From contig CAUJLY010000006.1 of NCBI GenBank assembly GCA_963281155.1, forward strand, positions 5,518,001 through 5,582,000: a DNA stretch of 64,000 bases, in the 5' to 3' direction. The position numbers and the translations under genes are program-made. This DNA comes from Rhabditophanes sp. KR3021 (taxonomy: Eukaryota; Nematoda; Chromadorea; Rhabditida; Alloionematidae). Position 1 is the first letter of the stretch, and the number at the start of each line of letters is the position of its first letter. This document shows positions 34,294-46,525 of this stretch, in pieces. The notes under the pieces were generated by a model. The model made no database searches and was not told the DNA's origin. It saw only the letters and a list, made by a program, of their open reading frames with translations.

Positions 34294-37200
34294 TTATGAT
34301 GTAATAGAAACTACTTCCTTTCCACTACCTCCGATGAGAAGAACTCTGGGTAGTCTTTGAGTTAAAAGATTCAAATAAGTAATATATTCTTCCACAATTT
34401 GTTCTTTATTTCTTGGGATTCGAGGCAAAGAAAGCAATATCAATTGACTGTCATTTGAGGTTTCCGAAATTAATTGATTTAACATTGCTGCCTCGCGCAT
34501 TTTGCCACTCTGAAATTTCATTTATGTAAAAAACAAGATTATAAAGATGTACACAAAATTAATTAATATGTGTTTTTAATTTTTTATATCTATTTTAAGT
34601 AGGCTTATCACTTACATTTAAAAGGCTTTCATCGTTAGTCCATTGACTTTGGTTGTCGCTTGCGCTATTCTGCACTTTGCTTTCATCCTCACTTTCGCTA
34701 TCCGAAGAGGATAAGGTGCTTTGAAGATCTATTTGTATTTTGTTTTTTTCCTTTGAGAAAGCAACATTATGAAAGCCGTCGGTTGAAGTTGGAATGTGAC
34801 GTTCTTGGTAACTAGAATTCAGTAAACCATTTTCAACATCAACTTTATTCAATGAATTAGTGCTTGTGCCAGAGGGACTTCTTTGATCTACTATCTAAAA
34901 ATAAACATCATTTAAATATATATGACATATTAATATATCAAATGAATATATTAACATATAATAAACTACTTACATAAACTTTTGCATCAACGCGCAATAA
35001 ATATACAAATTTTTCGAACTCCTTTCTCATCTCTTCGGCGTGTCCTTTTAATGCACTAGCTATTAATAATACTCTTAATGAGCATCCTTTCCACACCTTG
35101 TTCTGTGACAACAAAAACGCCATTAACATCATAATTCCGCCATCTTCTGCCATCCACCAAATATCAACATTTCCATCCAGTCGAACAGCGTTTGTGGGAA
35201 AATCTGTAATTCCCTTTGTTACAACAACGCAATACTCGGCACTAACCCCTTTGAGTAATTGCTCTGCGAATAAATCTTTCTCAGAAAATTGATTCTTCCC
35301 TTGCATTTTGGGAAAGTTCATGAGAACTGTGTTTGGTTTCAATCCGCCAATACCAATACTTTGAAACAATGCACTGATACAACCTGGTACTTGATCTTTG
35401 AAATATACTAAGGTTTTGGCAAAGCCTTTCAATCTTGTTTGATCCATATCTTGCTGAAGCCTACTTTTTACGTCATTAGCTCTTTTCTTATCTTCCTTTT
35501 TTCCGGGATCTCCATTGACTAATGCTACAGCCATAGCTAAACCCCTTCCAGCTTTAAGCTGCGAAGCTAAATGGAGCAAGCTAAGGCATCTCATGTCGAT
35601 TATTTCTCTTGAAATATTTCCATTAACCATAATTAATAATTGAGGGCGCCAATTTTTCGGATGAGGATCTTTATCTTCAACATTTAATAAACTAACTTGC
35701 GCAGTTGTCAAAGCTAATCCTCTAATACCATCACCCCATTCTTTTTTGGCTCTGAAATAATAAATATAAATTTTGTTTTCTCCATAAAAAATTAATAAAG
35801 CTCGATCTATAAACAGTCATTTTTTAAATGTCAATCCAACATTAAAGTAAATGCATAATGGAAGACTGTCATTTTAAAACTCTCTGCATGTGCGGTCATG
35901 TCTCGGTCAAAATGTCATTTTTGAAAATAAATATACCCTTTCCATTCAACGTATTTGTAAATTGATAGTGTTATAAAAATTGATATTAAAGCATATTGCC
36001 AATGCGAAGAGAACATTATAAAAAAACACATAAAAGCTCCTAACAATGACAAAGACCAATGGTAGTATTTGAAACGAGGCCTCCAATTGGGTGCTTTCAT
36101 TAATGAATGTAATGCACAAATCAAATTGACAAACGCATAACACATAAGAAAGAAAAAATCCAATACTTCGGCAATTGCATCAACTGCTCCCAACAATATT
36201 GCTAATTCGGCAATAAAGGCAGTTAGGAGAAGTCCAAGGAATGGTTCATTTTTTGATGTAACTCTCGCAAATGGACGTAACATCGGGATTACGTCATCCT
36301 TTGCTATAGATTGTAAAAGCCGGGGAGCGCCTAAAAATAATTGAATTGAAAGATGATTTATACCATTGTTGTAATGAGATTAGTTAATCATAAAAAGACT
36401 TACTGCATAGACATTGTAAAGCTGCACCAAATGTACTCAAAAATGAACCAACAATGACGACCCATGGCGAGGGCCAGGATAAAGATGCCACAATTAAACT
36501 GGAATTTAGACTTTTACCATACTTATCTCGCAAAACGGGACCAGGGATAGATGCTCCAAATAAGATAGCCAAGGCCACATATATTAATGAAGTTGAAGTT
36601 GTGGCGGCAATCGTTCCAAAAGGTATACTCTTTGATGCATCTTTTAAATCTCCGCTCATGTTAGTTCCTGTAAAAATTCCAGTTACTGCTGGAAAATATA
36701 TTGCAAGTAGTATAAAAAAGGTGGTATCAACATCTTGGAAAACTTCCAACCCAACATCCGCTTTCGTATTTGGAAAGGATTCCCCAGCTTTCATGTACAT
36801 AGAACCTAAATTGCTATACAAAACATCTGCATTGAATCCGGGAAAAGCGTTGACACATTGCAAGTTTCCTGCCGCAAAGTGGGAACAAAATAAAGTTTCG
36901 GTTTCATTTTGGCAAAAGTCGTCTGATAAACCCTCAGATTTGATACAATATTTGCAAACTTCGGACAAAGGTGCGTGCTCAGGTAGGTATATTTTTGTTG
37001 GCAAGAGTTGTTGATTGAGCATGCAAACATGCTGTCCACTACCTGTCACTGCCTTCTCAACACCTCCAGCGAAGCATGCTGCAAGGGATAAAATTACACA
37101 GGCCAAAGACACGGGAGCAAGCAGTTGGACAAATTTCACTCCCATTGCGCAAATCAAAACTTCCAACAACAAAAAAGCAGTTCCGTAGATACGATAATTA

Positions 37201-37946
37201 TGAGACATCATTCCCCAGACACCTGTATCACCGTGAGCTTCTTCTCCTCCAATTGTCATACCAGGAACAATGTAAAGTAACATAACTTCCACTCCACCCA
37301 CTAAATACATTGACGCAGCCACTGTATTTGCAAGATAAAATAAAATGCCTACAGCTGACCCAAACTCGGCTCCAAGATTTCTCGAGATCATAAAATATGC
37401 CCCTCCACTCTCAACAATGCCGTTTGTAGCAACTGCGGACAAAGAAATACTTGTCAATAACGTGCAAGAACAACACAAAAATAATAAAACCATCGTTTGA
37501 GGTACGCCCGCAATTCCGACTATCCAAAATAAACGAATAAACATCGTTACTCCCAGAATATGCTGAATTGTTGGCAAATAAACTCCAAGCATTGTTCCCA
37601 AATTCGCCTTTTTCTTTTCACTTTGAGCACGTTCTCCTGGCCCAGGAGTAATATAAGGTGAAAAAAAGGTGGCATGAGTTGCCTGCGATGCCGCATCATC
37701 TGTATTGAATAGTGCTAATTGATTCAGAGTTGTTGTTAGTTTTCTTCCTGTAGTTAAAGGTTTTTTATGCTCCTTAGCTTGTGCGTATCCATATGGAGCG
37801 TCATTTTTAGTCCCACCCGCTTCTTGATCTTAAGTAAAAATAATAACTTCTACATACCAAAAGAAAACCTTACCTGGCGTCAATTTATTGAAGCTATGAG
37901 GGTCCACCTGAGTGACCACACTCAATCTTCGTTTAGTAGGTTCCAT
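34294..37946 (-). CDS. kcc: K-Cl cotransporter, SLC12A4-7 (KCC) family
   Basis: Minus-strand exons 37874-37946, 36404-37828, 35937-36330, 34974-35751, 34616-34894 and 34294-34509 give 1054 residues, near the usual 1080. The N-terminus is followed by the SLC12 core starting at KKKANLGTMLGVYLPTIQHI. The large extracellular loop between TM5 and TM6 has the four cysteines that mark KCCs rather than NKCCs (CKYCIKSEGLSDDFC ... LFCSHF). Later landmarks are TGIFTGTNMSGDLKD, APRLLQSIAKDD, APNWRPRFKYYHWSLS and AKKEWGDGIRG. The cytoplasmic tail has KNWRPQLLIMVNG and ends LPRVLLIGGSGKEVVSITS. KCCs export K+ and Cl- together across the plasma membrane, setting cell volume and neuronal chloride. The Ser-rich acidic insert (SSSDSESEDES) is a likely phosphoregulation site. 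Confidence 0.96.
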
Positions 37947-40570
37947 ACAGACAAGAACAATGTTATTGAATAGATGTTTATAGAATGAAAATACCGTTAT
38001 TACAAATTCTGTACCACAAAATATAAGTAGAACTGGAATAAAGTATCACTTACTACACCATAAAGATTAACCTCAAAAAATTGTAACGAAATTTGGATAA
38101 TTTTTGAAATTCCTGTTTGATGACAGTAAGCTTAGAATGCGTCTACATTAAAATTTGATATGTTACCTCTTCTATTTGGGTATACCTGAATACTATAATT
38201 TATTATTCGTCTTTTGCATGGATGCGATTATATTTAAATGGGCAGAATGATTGTATGCACAAAATGAGAGGTAATTAATGATATCCGTTGGTAGTATGAA
38301 TATCTGTTAAGTAATGTCTAACTCTTTAGAATTGTGTGGTCCGATGTACTTTATAACCTTTAATTCACTTCACTTCTTTTTCACGCATATTAGTATCGGT
38401 ATAAGCATTTCGAATTATTATCTTTTTCCATATTACAACATTTAATTTTGTGATAAACTGTTTGTCTCTATAATTATATAGCATATCTACTTTTGTATTT
38501 ATCTTTTAAAAAATATTTGTGACGATATTTGAATAGTATCCAACAAATAATAATGAAGTAAATAGAAGTTCTAGATTATTAATTTGATTATTTATTGAAC
38601 TCTTTTTTTAAATAAATCAAATCAAATTTAATTCAACTCAATTTTATCCCATTTTAATAAATGATCAAGATTTAATTGTAGTCTTATCTATGTCAATGAA
38701 AAATGACATGACATATTTTACACTATTTATCACAAAAAGAGAAGTGTTCAAAATTGTTAATATTTTTCATGTAAGCTGTCGCAATTACAGGTGGCATTAT
38801 TTAGCGCATTCTTTTGACTGATTAGTGTGGTATGTCAACAAAATGGTTGAAATGATACTGATTAAATCAGATGTCAAATTGGAAATTAATGAATTACGAA
38901 ATATTTTTTGGATTATTCAAGATTTAGAATGCTGATTAATTAAAGTTTTAACTTCTACTGCATAAACATTTTATGACACTTAACAATTTAGAAGAAGTGT
39001 TTTGTAAATAATTAGTCTTATTACAATTTGTTTCTTCTTTTGTAAACCAGAGTAATTATCAAGTTATTCGAGAAAAGTTCACACGCAAGATTGAAGTGAT
39101 AAAGTAAGCAAACAGAAAGAAAGCTACGTTACATAAAAATAAATTGTCTTGTAAAAACATATTTTATCTGATCGGAATAAAGCTTATCATTGTATAGTAT
39201 TACAGCCGTTCTATATATCCTTTTATATTCACCAAATAACTGAATACAATTACATATGTTATATTTAATTAAAGTAAATTATATCAAAACCTTACGATTC
39301 AATTTAAAGCAATCTACTGGGTAAAGGTTTCTATATCAAGGTAGTCATCCTTCAAAGGGTAATTTGTTCGATATGTTGTAAAAATATTTGTACAACAAAT
39401 TGCGAGATAAATTTGGAAAGCTACCGTTACCAGATCACTATCATTTTTATCCTTTGATAGCGTCTTAAAAAATTCATTATTAAGGTAGTAGATGTTTTTT
39501 GCAGAGTGATCAATGCATGCGACATGTTTTTTGCCTGGTCATAAATATATAATCTTAATTAGAGATCCTGATGGTATCCTTCAGATAAAATCTTCAAAGT
39601 CACAAATTCAGGCTTTTATGAAGTAGCCTGTCATTAATTAGGAACATTTAATATTTTTGCATCCTGATTATTTTGGTTTCTGATATCTCACATTTCCTTT
39701 GTCCTAAAAATTGACGCAACATTCACGAACAAAGGCTTAAAACCGCTAATTATTCACTGTAAATTGTATCTGATTTCTTCCAGATGTTACTTTCTATTCA
39801 TAGTCAATTGACATACCAAATCAGCGGATGTTTAAATTAACATATTATCACTTATTACTTATTATTGCCTTATAACCTTATTGACAGCTGGTCCAAATAA
39901 ACTTTATGAAGTAATATTTGTTACTAACCATAAAAATGTTTACCCATAACATATAATTCGCAACCTTTGCAAATTGGATATCAAAATGTTTTAGTGACAG
40001 CCTGAGACTCTTTGATCTGTGCTAATATAAATATCAATTGTATAACCACATATGTGCTCTATTAACACTTATTTTCTTATTTAGGCTTTATTATAAAAAA
40101 TTAGGTTAACAAATATGATAAGTAATGTATTGAGTCATTCCATCTGAATAAATGTATGGACAAACAACTAGTTTATTTCAGTCATATTCACCTTATTAGC
40201 CTACGATGTAAAACACTTGATCAACTTGTAGCTGGAAATAACTTTCCATTAATGGTCCTAATTATTAAGACTTTTGATAGAAGAAATGTTTATAGGTGTT
40301 ATTGTGAAATTGTACTTAAAGAGGTATTGCAACTGTTAATTGTTTGTTAATTAGTCGTTATTAAAAGTATTGTAATGTGCCTAATATACACGTATATGTC
40401 CTTCTTGGTAAATCAGGCGCATCATCAAAAACACTTAAAATGTTTATAACGGGAGGAGGTATATTACTTGTCAATCATTCATTTTACTAATTTCCGAGAC
40501 TGATTTTTGTTAATGATAATGTTTTATACATTTAAGGTTAAAGACAATTATTGTAAATATTAAGACTAAA
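37947..40570. promoter_or_regulatory. Shared upstream region of KCC (-) and fusogen (+)
   Basis: About 2.6 kb between divergent genes, AT-rich. A 64-codon open frame at 40156-40350 shows no support. Both neighbours are likely to be cell-type regulated, so enhancers may lie here, but I cannot point to specific sites. Confidence 0.45.
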
Positions 40571-43133
40571 ATGAAAACATGGCTTGTAACTGTCCAATGT
40601 CTATTAATTCCTTTAATGATCTGTTGCAATTCTATAACAAATAAAAGTAACGATCTACCTCACTGCACAAGAACAACAACGATGCAAGGAATTTTACTGG
40701 ATATTAATGATATCAAGAATGGAACAAATGAGAAATTTTCACTCCAAAACCAAATGACTCTCATGGATACCTCATGTATTATGATTCACGTACGTTTATA
40801 ATTAAGTTGTAACTAAAATATGATTCTTAGATAACTACTGTATTTAATTTATTGCTTGCAATTAAGTTTATTTTTTAGAAAAAAAATGAAACGGATGTTG
40901 ATGTGTTACATACACTACAGTATTTAAGATTAGAACAACATTATCCCATTACGGGAGAATATTCCTTTGGAATTCCTCAAATTGAAACTTCTTGCGTGTG
41001 TGATTGCGCCGGTGGAGATCAACATTGCAATTCCGAAATGTATAAATACCAAAATTGCAGTGCGGCTTCAGTTTGTTATAGAACCTATCATCCTTTTCAA
41101 TCTTCTGCTGGCTGCTTAACATCAAAACAATCCGAACTATGTTGTGAAATGAAAATTGAACCTTATAAAAACTGGATATTCCAAGCAGTTAGACTTCGTC
41201 AACCAGATACTTTTTTAATTTTTCGATATAAAGTGTATGAACGGATAAAAAATGAGTGGTATCAATATAATGATGATATTATTGACGTACCTCTTAATAA
41301 AGGTGGTGCAAAATTTCATATAAACAGTTATCACAAAATTGAGTTAATTGTCGGAGGCAGCCGTCCGCAACGTCAAGTGGAGCCAGGAATGTATTTTTAT
41401 AAAAAAGGATACAATTTTGATAGATACAGAGATAATGTGGACGTTAAGACAGGGGTTTCAATAAATGATGTCACAGAAACAAATTTGGATAAGTTAGGGT
41501 GGTTGAGGTTTGAGAGAGGCCGATGGCAGGTTAAAAAAGGAACGATCAAGCTTACTCAAGCTCATCATGCAAATGTTATCAACTGTAAACAACAAATTTA
41601 CACTTCTACATTTGATGCTGAACAATTTATTATGAATGGAATCGAGGGACATGTTGAAAATTACGATTTAGGTGTATATCTAAAGGAAGACCCTTGGATT
41701 GATAAAATTAGGTAATCATTGAGAAACTTTATTATCAAAAAATTAATTAAAACACAAAGACGTATTAATATTTTATGATGTGCTCTTCATAACCGCATTT
41801 TGACAAATCCTTACGAATAAGTTTAGCTACTTGTGCGTTTACTTGGGGACTCATGTTTAATACAAATTCCAAAGATCTTTTTCCACCTTGACTGTTTGCG
41901 AGTTGACTACGGAGAGCACTGATGAATATTGCTTCGACGTTTACAGCAATCTCCTTGGATGGGTACTCTTTCTTTACAACAACCAGTTTCTTTTCGCCAA
42001 GTTTGTTGAAGAATCTTTCCTTCTTGTCAAAAACAAAGTCCCACTTGCAAGGAATATTAAAAGAACATTAAGGCTACTAATTACCTAAACACAATAGATG
42101 CCATTAATAGTTAGCACCCTTTATTAAATAAACGCATCATCACAAGCATTATAACAATAACCACAAGTAATCCACCATGACTCTAACACTTAACCGCTTA
42201 CCAAAGCATCAAGATGTCAAAAGTGACACGTGCATCCATAACTATCCCTTTTATATGCGTAGTACGGATGACAATCATAACACACGTCATTACATCAGTC
42301 AATATGACACTAAATATCACGATATAAAAATAACTAGCATTCACCTAATAAAAAATTAATACCAAAATATAATGACGATCTAATACTTTATTTCTATAAA
42401 ATTAGTGTTGAAGAAAGAGTTATAAAAATTAGCCATGCAGAAGGCATATCTGTTTTTGTTAATTTAAAAACAGACGCCCGGCCAAAATCATTTTATCATA
42501 GTAGTCATTTTTCAAGCTTCAATGGAACCATCGAGTTGGATAAAGATTCGAACAGATTCCTGAACATTACTATATTTGTAGGTTTTTAACTCTTTAAACA
42601 ATTAATACTTCAATGTTATTAAGGGAGGAAAAGGGACTTTGATTGGTCAAGTAATTTCGTCCTCCGAAAACAAAGATGTAGAACTGGTTTTCTCTATCCA
42701 AATAGACAATTCATTATACAAGTCAGGTTTCAAAGCAATAATTCCCCTGCCTGCTTCAATAAACGCAACTCGGAATGTTTGCTTCTACCCCAGCGATCAT
42801 ATCGAAAGCCAATCTTGCAAATGGATAAGATACTCTTCGGTGCCAATGATGGAATATAGTGTGGCGGAAAAATGGCTGACTGAAAAAGCCAATTGTTATG
42901 GGTGTAATGAAAGAGGAATTGATAATATTGTGCTGAAATTAGATCCTCGAACATGGTTTGATGGCATAAATAGTCCTACAGAATTGATAATGTGCATATT
43001 TGAAATATCGTTGGGAATCGTTGCTTTAATTTTAACTATATGTATTTTCACAAAGTGCATAATTCCTTTATTAACTTGTACACTATCAATTGGAAGCTGT
43101 TTTTCATGTGCCAAAGTACATAACAAATCATAG
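40571..43133 (+). CDS. EFF-1/AFF-1 type cell-cell fusion protein (fusexin family)
   Basis: Exons 40571-40789, 40879-41711, 42406-42577 and 42624-43133 keep phase and give 577 residues, close to AFF-1 (about 590). The order is: signal peptide (MKTWLVTVQCLLIPLMICC), a large Cys-rich ectodomain with the landmark CVCDCAGGDQHC and paired cysteines through YEPYK, then a beta-rich region (SVEERVIKISHAEG), a Cys cluster (CYGCNERGIDN), one transmembrane segment (IMCIFEISLGIVALILTICI) and a short Cys-rich tail. EFF-1 and AFF-1 fuse epithelial and other somatic cells in nematodes and share a class II fold with HAP2. Which of the two this is cannot be decided here. Intron 2 (694 nt) is far longer than the others because it holds a gene on the opposite strand. 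Confidence 0.88.
41728..41733 (-). terminator. AATAAA poly(A) signal of the nested minus-strand gene
   Basis: On the minus strand AATAAA lies about 32 nt past the nested frame's stop, the spacing expected of a real 3' UTR. It lies just inside the host intron. Confidence 0.5.
41765..42043 (-). CDS. Nested gene exon within the fusogen intron, opposite strand
   Basis: An open frame of 92 codons plus stop on the minus strand, entirely inside intron 2 of the fusogen. It starts at an acceptor (TTGCAAG, 42044-42050) at phase 0. The 5' exon is not certain; one option is a short exon near 42100 encoding MASI, using a weaker GTGTTT donor. Codon third positions are clearly GC-richer than in neighbouring genes (for example many AAG, GAC, AAC and GTC codons), as in highly expressed genes of AT-rich genomes. 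The product is Lys-rich and probably helical (DKKERFFNKLGEKK, LIRKDLSKCGYEEHIIKY). No family recognised, and no membrane segment in this exon. Confidence 0.6.
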   Translation of the reverse strand, partial: WDFVFDKKERFFNKLGEKKLVVVKKEYPSKEIAVNVEAIFISALRSQLANSQGGKRSLEFVLNMSPQVNAQVAKLIRKDLSKCGYEEHIIKY

Positions 43134-45864
43134 AACTTTTATATTTAATATTGCAAATGCCAAAACATTCCATTAAAGCTATGTTTTATATTATAAAAAT
43201 AACTAAATGTGCCTATAAAATCCTTAGTAAATTGTAAATAATAAAGTGATAATTTTTTATACAAACACACTCAATATAATAGGCCATTTATTTGGGCCAA
43301 TTATAAATTTGCTTTAAATCACTAGAATACTTACTTATTCTTCTACAATTGTTGTTTACTTACATTTCACACAATCATAAAAACATCTTAGGGAAATAAA
43401 TTTTGATTATCGCTGGCATTTTAAACAAAGCCACACAACCAATTAATCATTTGAGCCTTTTAACAGCTTCTTATCGGAAAGCCAAAGCTTTTAATTACGT
43501 AATTTGCACTTTTTTAATGCAAAAAATTGAATTAGACTAATTATGAAACATTAAAACCACTTTAAAACATATTAACTTTCAATTTTATATAAAGTATTTA
43601 ATTGGCTTACTCACTCCTACATATTAATTCAATTTGCTGACTAGTCTTACATTAAATTATTGAATAAAAAGCTTCATTATATTTTGAATAATAAATAATT
43701 ACATTTGTTGTTTATTTTAAGTATCATCTATAATGCTGTAGGTTATTTTAACACTTTCAAATTGCATAGATGTAGTTTTAGCAAAATCTGTAAACAAGCA
43801 TAAATTCATTAATTATTGTACTATATGTATAAGTAAAAATTTCATGAATATCATATTATTGACCTTACTTTAAAAAATATATTTAATTTTTATTCAGTTT
43901 GAAGAAAATTCAACCATTCTTTTGTTTGTTTTTGTTTAAAATCAAATTAATCTTATACTATATATTTGTCTTTTCCTTTGTTTTCCATAATTAACAGCAA
44001 TTTTGAATATTTATAAGCAATTACTATAAATGTTTTTTGAGCAAATATTTGATTATAGGAAACATATTATTTTTCTTTCTTAATATTATTAATTAATTCA
44101 TGACCAAACCCAAACATTATTTACCTCAACTTATATTTCGTAAAAGCCATCGTATTAAACAAAAAATAAAATAAATAGTGAAATATTGTATGCTTTATTA
44201 CAAATATCTTATTTCCTATTGAACTTATTGTAATAAAGATTAATATTTTTGGCAAAAAACAATAAATACAATAAGACGATTATGGTGTCCTTTTTATGTA
44301 ATCTTTCGCATGCTTTGTCACAGACTATTAAATAAACTTTTTTTGCCAATTAATTCTCCTTGGGTTATGTCTTTCAAATTTGTTCGTAATAATAAAACAT
44401 GCCATTTTGTCGAGCCCTATGTTAAATGTAAATATAAATATTAAGCCTTAATAATTTCATTTTAAGATATTAATAATTGTAACTTATTATGATTATCAGC
44501 TCAAGAGGATGCACATCAATATACTGATTTATAAAAGCTCTATAATCTTCTTCAGCAATTTAGAAGATACAATATTGCAATCTAATATGTATTTTTTGAC
44601 GAAGTTAGAAGCTTTATTTTTTTCCTTATCTTCCTTTTTAAAAGCATATTTCCATTAGTAGAAATGGATATCAAATGGTATATTTAGACAATCGTTTAAT
44701 AAATATTTTAATGGCTTCACAAAATTATAAATACTAGTAAATATTGGTAATTATTAAGGGCATGTATTATTGACTTATATATAGTCCAAAGTCCCATTAT
44801 TAGTAATACAATTGTGTGAATTGAGTATAGGAATCTCTTAAAAGTAGAAATAGGCATTAATTTAAGACTCTAATTGTACTTGACTTTAATCAAAATGTTA
44901 AATGGTTCCATTTAAAAGTGCAAATTACTAGGTATAGTGAAAGGTATAAAAATTGGAAAAATAAAACTCTGCTAATAATGTTACGAAGGCGATTAGATTT
45001 AGTAGTAGGAGTTTTAGCCGTCATAAACCATGTTGTTCATGTACATTCTTGTATGTTCCTTATATACTAACACTACTTTTAGTGACAAAGATAGCTTATT
45101 TTAACTTTTCTTATATTTGTGACTATTACTGTCTTCATTTGATGTAATGCATACATTATGAGTAAAGGTGAAATATAATACCTACCTCTTACCTACTTTA
45201 GCAATTTTTGATAATAGACTTCTAAACATAGAGAGGATTGAATTTTCTGTATTATGTTTGTTTGAAGAAGACATGAATTTGAGTGAGTAATGAAAATATT
45301 ATGAATGTAGATATTTACTTGAATTTGTTGAATAGACAAATTTTAAAATAATTATTTTTAAACGTCCAAAGCTTTGCTTGACTACTTAATTAGCAAGTAT
45401 GTGATACATATAATAGTACGAATACTTTTACAATTCAAAACTATGCAATTCAACTGATATTCAAGTCATTCCTTTTAGTGTATGGTCCTTGAATTTTACT
45501 TATATTCTGATTGTTTCTAATGTTTATAAAATAGTTAGCACATTCCCAAAATACAATGCATAGTACATTTATATGCTCTATTTTATGATGTATTTACATC
45601 CAATAATGGAATAGTTTGATATCCTTAAAAGCGTTCTAATCTTATGTTTTCATTGTTCAAATTTGTTTTAGAAATAATTTATAGCTTTTGCGACATTATC
45701 TTTTTTTGTTAAAAAGAACATTAATCATCTTTGTTTTATTTCGTTTTGTTTGGTTATTTTTTTAATACATTTTATTCATTATAACTTTTTAATCTTCTAA
45801 GTGTTGGTAGAGAGATAATAAATCGAAGATTTTGGTCTCTATTTTGTGTGATAGTTGAAACTAA
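43134..45864. other. Intergenic, about 2.7 kb
   Basis: AT-rich DNA after the fusogen gene. I found no coding stretch, repeat array or RNA gene. An acceptor-like gatag at 45849-45853 precedes the next ATG by about 11 nt. Confidence 0.5.
43240..43245 (+). terminator. AATAAA poly(A) signal of the fusogen gene
   Basis: Canonical AATAAA 107 nt downstream of the fusogen stop. Confidence 0.55.
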
Positions 45865-46525
45865 ATGAGTCAATGGATAACGAATAAAGGCCAAATGCCA
45901 ACTAAACGTGCCTATTTACTATTTTTATACAGCACATCAATTTTTCTCTCAATTTTATTATTCTTATGGTCTGGAATTTATTGTCATTTGTACCGATGTG
46001 CAGTAGGAATTTCAGACGCCAAAATATCAACGGATTCTATTGAAAGTTGGTTTAAAGCCAGCGGGTATCAATTTCTAGAGTATGATAAGACAATTGATTA
46101 TGCACCAGTATGTAAATACATATTTAGGTTGTTTAATAGTTCCTAATTTCAGACATTTCCCCTGATAGTTTCACTAATACTTATATTACTATCAACTACA
46201 TGGCTTGTTAACAACACTGTTTACATTGCCACGGAATGCATGCGAAATTGCAACTGTTTGGTAGGTCATTAAAAGATGTACTATTAACGTTCAAAATCAT
46301 TTTAAGGAAATGCCAACAGCTGTTTTTTGCTCCTTATTAGCAGGAGTTTGTGCTGTAGTTGAAATCCATTACACATATCATAATCAAATACCTTCCTGGG
46401 GTGAAAAGTGGTCATTTCCAGCGGTAAGTGATTATCAAAATACGCTATTTTGTATTGACATATTTTAGACATCATCAGCAATCTTGTTAATTGTTCATGC
46501 AGCGATCGTTTTTGCTCTAAGTTGA
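45865..46525 (+). CDS. Small four-pass membrane protein, 174 residues
   Basis: Exons 45865-46107, 46153-46260, 46307-46423 and 46469-46525 all end at phase 0. The product has four hydrophobic segments, the first after a short polar N-terminus (KRAYLLFLYSTSIFLSILLF). The first extracellular loop is about 45 residues (CHLYRCAVGISDAKIS ... YDKTIDYAP). TM2 and TM3 are linked by a Cys-containing loop (CMRNCNCL). After TM3 comes a Trp-containing loop (IPSWGEKWSFPA). The C-terminus ends right after TM4. The topology fits claudin-like tetraspans of nematodes, but the W-GLW-C-C claudin signature is not evident, so I leave it unassigned. All four exons are short and coding-phase consistent, which makes the model firm. 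Confidence 0.8.

Noticed and set aside
41888..42088. 66-codon + strand frame inside the fusogen intron
   Set aside because: Antisense shadow of the nested gene exon, whose minus frame has better composition, splice site and poly(A) signal.
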